Source: an uncultured Solobacterium sp.
Lineage (GTDB): Bacteria; Bacillota_I; Bacilli_A; Erysipelotrichales; Erysipelotrichaceae
DNA length: 43,921 nt
Assembly (NCBI GenBank): GCA_900543035.1
Contig: UQPV01000016.1
Coordinates: 1-43,921, forward strand
Direction: 5' to 3'
The position numbers were made by a program, and so were the translations under genes. Positions 41,377 through 43,921 of the stretch are shown one piece after another. A model generated the notes under the pieces. It was not told the DNA's origin and did no database searches. It saw only the letters and a program-made list of their open reading frames with translations. Every line of letters starts with the position of its first letter. Within the stretch, counting starts at the first letter, position 1.

Positions 41377-42281
41377 TCAGCCGCAATGCCTTGCAGCACA
41401 AGGAGGAGATCTTCCGCCTGCTGCAGCTCTCTTATCCCAATATGCGGCGCCGGATGAGCGAATCCGTCTTCGAACGCCGCTTTGAACCGAAGCGCTGTCT
41501 GTACATCGCCGAGGAAGGCCGGGTGATCAGCACGCTGCAGACGCACCGCGCCGGCATGATGTTCATGGGACGCTGTCTGGAAGTCTGCCTGATCGATCAG
41601 ATCGCCACGCACCCGGATTATCGCCGCCGGCATAAGATGAGCGAGCTGATGGAAGCGGCGCTGGATGAATCTGCTCATAATCAGCTGTTTACGCTGCTGT
41701 ATGCCATGAACCCGCGCCTGTTTGAACGCTATGGATTCCGGACGGTGCACAGCGGAAAGCGTTATCTGCTGGCATCGCAGGAATTTCAGGGCATCCGCTG
41801 CGATGCGGTCAGCCTGGAAGGCGATGCCCGGCAGATGCATGCGCTTTACCAGCGGTTCATCAGTCATTTTGACGCCGTGTTCGTCCGCGATGTCTCCTAT
41901 TTCGAAGAACTGCTCGCAAAGGTAAAAGAGCGTCATGAGAAGCTGTGCTTTTGTTATGATGAGGAAGGCATGAGCGGATACTGCCGCTATCTGAACGAAG
42001 ATCATGAGGCCAGGGTGCATGAGATCGTCTACCTTGACTCACGCGCGCTCAGACAGATGCTGTCTTATATCTCCCGCAGCGTACGCAGCGTACAGGTCAC
42101 GGTTTCCGATGACGAACAGCTGGAGTTCATCTTTCCGCAGGCCATCGCTCACCGCGAGGATCATCTAATGGCGCGCTTGAACAGCCCGGCGCTGTTCAAT
42201 AAGCTGTTCAACACCAAGGCGCATCAGGCTGTGGAGGCATTTGACTTGCTGAAGAAGCCGATGTGGAATCACAGCAGGTAA
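41373..42281 (+). CDS. GNAT acetyltransferase, Eis-like
   Basis: A 302-residue protein. The acetyl-CoA loop is IATHPDYRRRHKMSELM (about 76-92), close to the Q/RxxGxG/A pattern with His in place of the first Gly. LYAMNPRLFERYGFRTVHSGKRY is typical of Eis-like enzymes, which have a second GNAT-like half (here about 150-260). Known relatives acetylate amines such as aminoglycosides, or are uncharacterised. The final sterol-carrier-like third domain of full Eis appears reduced. Cotranscribed with the small membrane protein. Confidence 0.85.
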   Translation: MISRNALQHKEEIFRLLQLSYPNMRRRMSESVFERRFEPKRCLYIAEEGRVISTLQTHRAGMMFMGRCLEVCLIDQIATHPDYRRRHKMSELMEAALDESAHNQLFTLLYAMNPRLFERYGFRTVHSGKRYLLASQEFQGIRCDAVSLEGDARQMHALYQRFISHFDAVFVRDVSYFEELLAKVKERHEKLCFCYDEEGMSGYCRYLNEDHEARVHEIVYLDSRALRQMLSYISRSVRSVQVTVSDDEQLEFIFPQAIAHREDHLMARLNSPALFNKLFNTKAHQAVEAFDLLKKPMWNHSR

Positions 42282-42340
42282 AGATATTTCCCAGGAAAAT
42301 CGTGCAGGAGATCAGCTGTCATTACATCTGAGCGGGAAAT

Positions 42341-42363
42341 AAAAAAATCAGCCGTGGGGCTGA
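42341..42363 (-). terminator. Terminator of the four-TM protein gene
   Basis: Minus-strand TCAGCC-CCAC-GGCTGA hairpin (42348-42363) followed by seven Ts (42341-42347). It lies about 75 bases after the stop at 42440. Confidence 0.75.
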
Positions 42364-42381
42364 ATGGGACAAAAGAATAGG

Positions 42382-42413
42382 ATAGAGGGCCGGCAAGCAC
42401 ACCGGCCCTCTAT
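42382..42413. terminator. Strong symmetrical hairpin between convergent genes
   Basis: ATAGAGGGCCGG and CCGGCCCTCTAT form a perfect 12-pair stem with an eight-base loop. There is no long T run on either side, so it may act as a pause, a 3'-end stabiliser or a two-way terminator together with the hairpin at 42341-42363. Confidence 0.6.
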
Positions 42414-42439
42414 TCAGTATGACTGCTGGACGTTTCTGC

Positions 42440-43072
42440 TCAGCTGCGGGACTTTTTGCGCGGCCCGCGGTCTTCCGTGATGAAGTCCAGGTTAAGATCA
42501 GGATGATTTTTCTTATAGAAGGCGGCAGCGATCAGGATCACTGACTGGAATGCTGCATAGACGGCAAACGCGATGACGAGCGCCAGGGTCAGCGTCGTGT
42601 ACTCCAGGTTGGTCAGCGTATGATAGACGATCAATACCGCGAGCAAGATGTACAGCAGCGCTCTGAGCAGCAGGCTCCTCATCGGCGTGACAGACAGGAT
42701 CTGGATCTGTCCGTAAGCCTTTTTCGGATCGAAGTTAGCGACCATCGTGCACTGATGCAAGAAGGAAGAAAACTTGAACTGCATGATGGCATAGACGAGG
42801 ATGCCCACGCCGATCGGGATGTAAGGCATCGTGTTGAAGGCGTTCTCGAAAGAGAACATGAGGACGATGACGGCAAGCGCGGCAAACAGACGCTTGCTGA
42901 AGGTGCGGAAGGTCGTGAAATCACGCGGCTTGATCACATAACCACGGTGGTTTAGCCGGTTGTAATAGATCGTGCGGTTCTTGTCATCATGGTAGACGCT
43001 GAACCCGCTCAGGACATCTACTTCCGAGCGCTCATTTTTATTTTTGACATTTTTTTTCTGATTGTTCAACAT
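42440..43072 (-). CDS. Membrane protein with about four TM helices, function unknown
   Basis: A 210-residue protein. The polar N-terminus (1-55) begins MLNNQKKNVKNKNE and is followed by two closely spaced helices (about 61-98) and, after a soluble loop, two more (about 133-150 and 160-185), then a basic end GPRKKSRS. I recognise no family. It is a single gene with terminators downstream and AT-rich promoter DNA upstream, divergent from agaS. Confidence 0.75.
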   Translation of the reverse strand: MLNNQKKNVKNKNERSEVDVLSGFSVYHDDKNRTIYYNRLNHRGYVIKPRDFTTFRTFSKRLFAALAVIVLMFSFENAFNTMPYIPIGVGILVYAIMQFKFSSFLHQCTMVANFDPKKAYGQIQILSVTPMRSLLLRALLYILLAVLIVYHTLTNLEYTTLTLALVIAFAVYAAFQSVILIAAAFYKKNHPDLNLDFITEDRGPRKKSRS

Positions 43073-43157
43073 TCAAAACACCTGCTTTCTGCCTTATCAT
43101 TATATCTGACAAGTTCTTTCAGCACAACCGCGAATGCCATAATTTAATGATTCTTTT

Positions 43158-43176
43158 GCACTATTTAGTAAAGTGC
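43158..43176. promoter_or_regulatory. Candidate operator upstream of agaS
   Basis: GCACTATTTAGTAAAGTGC has perfect 5-base arms (GCACT/AGTGC) and partial inner symmetry. It ends 11 bases before the -35, a usual place for a regulator of sugar-use genes. Confidence 0.5.
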
Positions 43177-43187
43177 TTACACAAGAT

Positions 43188-43215
43188 TTGAAAAAGTGAA
43201 AACATCGGCTATAAT
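43188..43215 (+). promoter_or_regulatory. Promoter of agaS
   Basis: TTGAAA (43188-43193), 16-base spacer and perfect TATAAT (43210-43215), 50 bases before the ATG. Confidence 0.85.
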
Positions 43216-43264
43216 GATAGTGTAATGAGGCATCAGCAAGGCTGATGAGAAGGAGATGTTAGAG

Positions 43265-43921
43265 ATGATTTTTGGAAAAGAAAAGGCCGATTGGGAATCA
43301 CTGAACGGAATCTTCACCGCCAGCGAGATCAATCAGCAGCCGGCTACCTGGAGAAAGACGATCGCCCAGATCAAGAATGAAAAGGAAGCCATCAAGGCAT
43401 TCATCGCCAACGTTACATCAAAGGAAGATTATGACATCATTCTGACTGGCGCAGGCACCAGCGAATATGTCGGAAACGCACTGTATTCTTATCTGAACAA
43501 GACCAACGGATTCAAGGTAAAGTCCTATGCGACCACGGATATCGTGGCTACGCCGGAAAACTATCTGTCTCAGAACCGTCCGACCCTGCTTGTTTCTTTC
43601 GGACGTTCCGGAAACTCTCCGGAATCTGTCGGCGCGGTCATTGTAGCCGATGAAGTTTGCGGAGAGAATGTTTATCATCTGTTCGTGACTTGCAACTGTG
43701 AAGGCGCGCTGTCCAAGGCGGCTGAGTCCAGAGACAATGCGTATGCCATCAACCTGACGCCGGAGACTCATGACCAGTCCTTCGCTATGACCTCCAGCTT
43801 CTCCAATATGTATCTGGCAACTTACCTGGCATTCAACCTGGATCGCCTGGATGAGATCTGCGAGGCAGTTGAGAAGATCGCTGCAGCAGGTGAAGTATTC
43901 CTGGATCAGAACTGGACCATC
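43265..43921 (+). CDS. agaS: AgaS-type SIS-domain sugar isomerase/deaminase, partial at the window end
   Basis: The reading stays open for 219 codons to the end of the window, so the C-terminal third or more is missing. It begins MIFGKEKADWESLNGIFTASEINQQPATW. It shows the SIS sugar-phosphate motifs ILTGAGTSEYVG (about 59-70) and LLVSFGRSGNSPESV (about 100-114), then the AgaS hallmark ETHDQSFAMTSSFSNM. AgaS acts on tagatose-6-phosphate or galactosamine-6-phosphate; related proteins act on other amino sugars. Cytoplasmic. AAGGAGATG is the ribosome binding site. More sugar genes are likely beyond the window. Confidence 0.92.
   Translation, partial: MIFGKEKADWESLNGIFTASEINQQPATWRKTIAQIKNEKEAIKAFIANVTSKEDYDIILTGAGTSEYVGNALYSYLNKTNGFKVKSYATTDIVATPENYLSQNRPTLLVSFGRSGNSPESVGAVIVADEVCGENVYHLFVTCNCEGALSKAAESRDNAYAINLTPETHDQSFAMTSSFSNMYLATYLAFNLDRLDEICEAVEKIAAAGEVFLDQNWTI

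Noticed and set aside
42289..42340. ATTTCCC/GGGAAAT inverted repeat after the GNAT gene
   Set aside because: The spacing is long and the run after it is A rather than T on the plus strand, so it is not a convincing terminator for the GNAT gene.
1..43921. CRISPR arrays, tRNA genes, prophage or toxin-antitoxin modules
   Set aside because: No regularly spaced direct repeats, tRNA-like T-loop and acceptor pairs, phage structural genes or paired small toxin/antitoxin genes were seen by eye.

Overview
The window reads as chromosomal core DNA of a low-copy-repeat, fairly GC-rich Bacillota (Firmicutes) bacterium. The supporting signs are a type B RNase P RNA, GpsB, RecU next to a class A PBP, RNase M5, a T-box leader, SpoIID/SpoIIQ next to an MreB-type gene, and strong GGAGG ribosome binding sites. 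An Erysipelotrichia-like gut bacterium would fit gene content and order, but this is inference and no taxonomic marker was compared.

Layout. 1-3400 (minus strand): an anchored extracellular protein, a Sir2 deacylase and a siroheme sulfite/nitrite reductase form one operon behind a Fur-like palindrome. 3416-6325 (minus): a metN-metI-metQ methionine ABC transporter follows a T-box leader with an apparent Met (AUG) specifier and its own promoter. 6346-8580: a small cytosolic beta-sandwich protein, a shrunken amidohydrolase-like protein lacking the usual metal ligands, and a divergent alpha/beta hydrolase. 8641-10794 (minus): pncA-pncB nicotinamide salvage. 10800-13941 (minus): rodZ-like, pgsA, cinA/pncC and recA, with every stop and start overlapping. 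13990-14690 (minus): gpsB followed directly by rnpB. 14903-18047 (plus): recU-ponA behind a near-consensus promoter that leaves almost no leader.

18190-19690 is an AT-rich, decayed IS110-family element. 19797-23997 carries a small secreted protein, a YitT-type membrane protein, a PHP phosphoesterase and a MecA/PBP3-type class B PBP. 24111-27587 is rnmV-ksgA-ispE plus an O-antigen-ligase-like membrane protein. 27650-31061 holds a DUF1146 protein, a REC/AraC regulator whose receiver lacks the phospho-acceptor Asp, SpoIID, and a SpoIIQ-like protein with a non-metal-binding LytM domain. A beta-lactamase-fold serine hydrolase on the minus strand (31103-32401) separates these from the MreB/Mbl gene and a WecA/TagO-type transferase (32777-34874). 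34890-39053 is a MarR regulator with a heterodimeric ABC exporter. 39197-43072 carries glgB, a small membrane protein, an Eis-like GNAT and a four-TM protein. The window ends inside an AgaS-type sugar isomerase (43265 onward) with a clear promoter and palindrome.

Much of the region serves the cell envelope: two PBPs, GpsB, RodZ, MreB/Mbl, PgsA, IspE, WecA/TagO and SpoIID/SpoIIQ. A second theme is NAD metabolism: PncA, PncB, PncC and Sir2. I see no CRISPR array, prophage or tRNA gene. The most interesting items are the gene replacements around the spoIID-spoIIQ-mbl locus, the cysteine-repeat tail of PBP1A, the catalytically stripped amidohydrolase, and several leader or operator structures. 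No single clearly new defence or metabolic system is evident.
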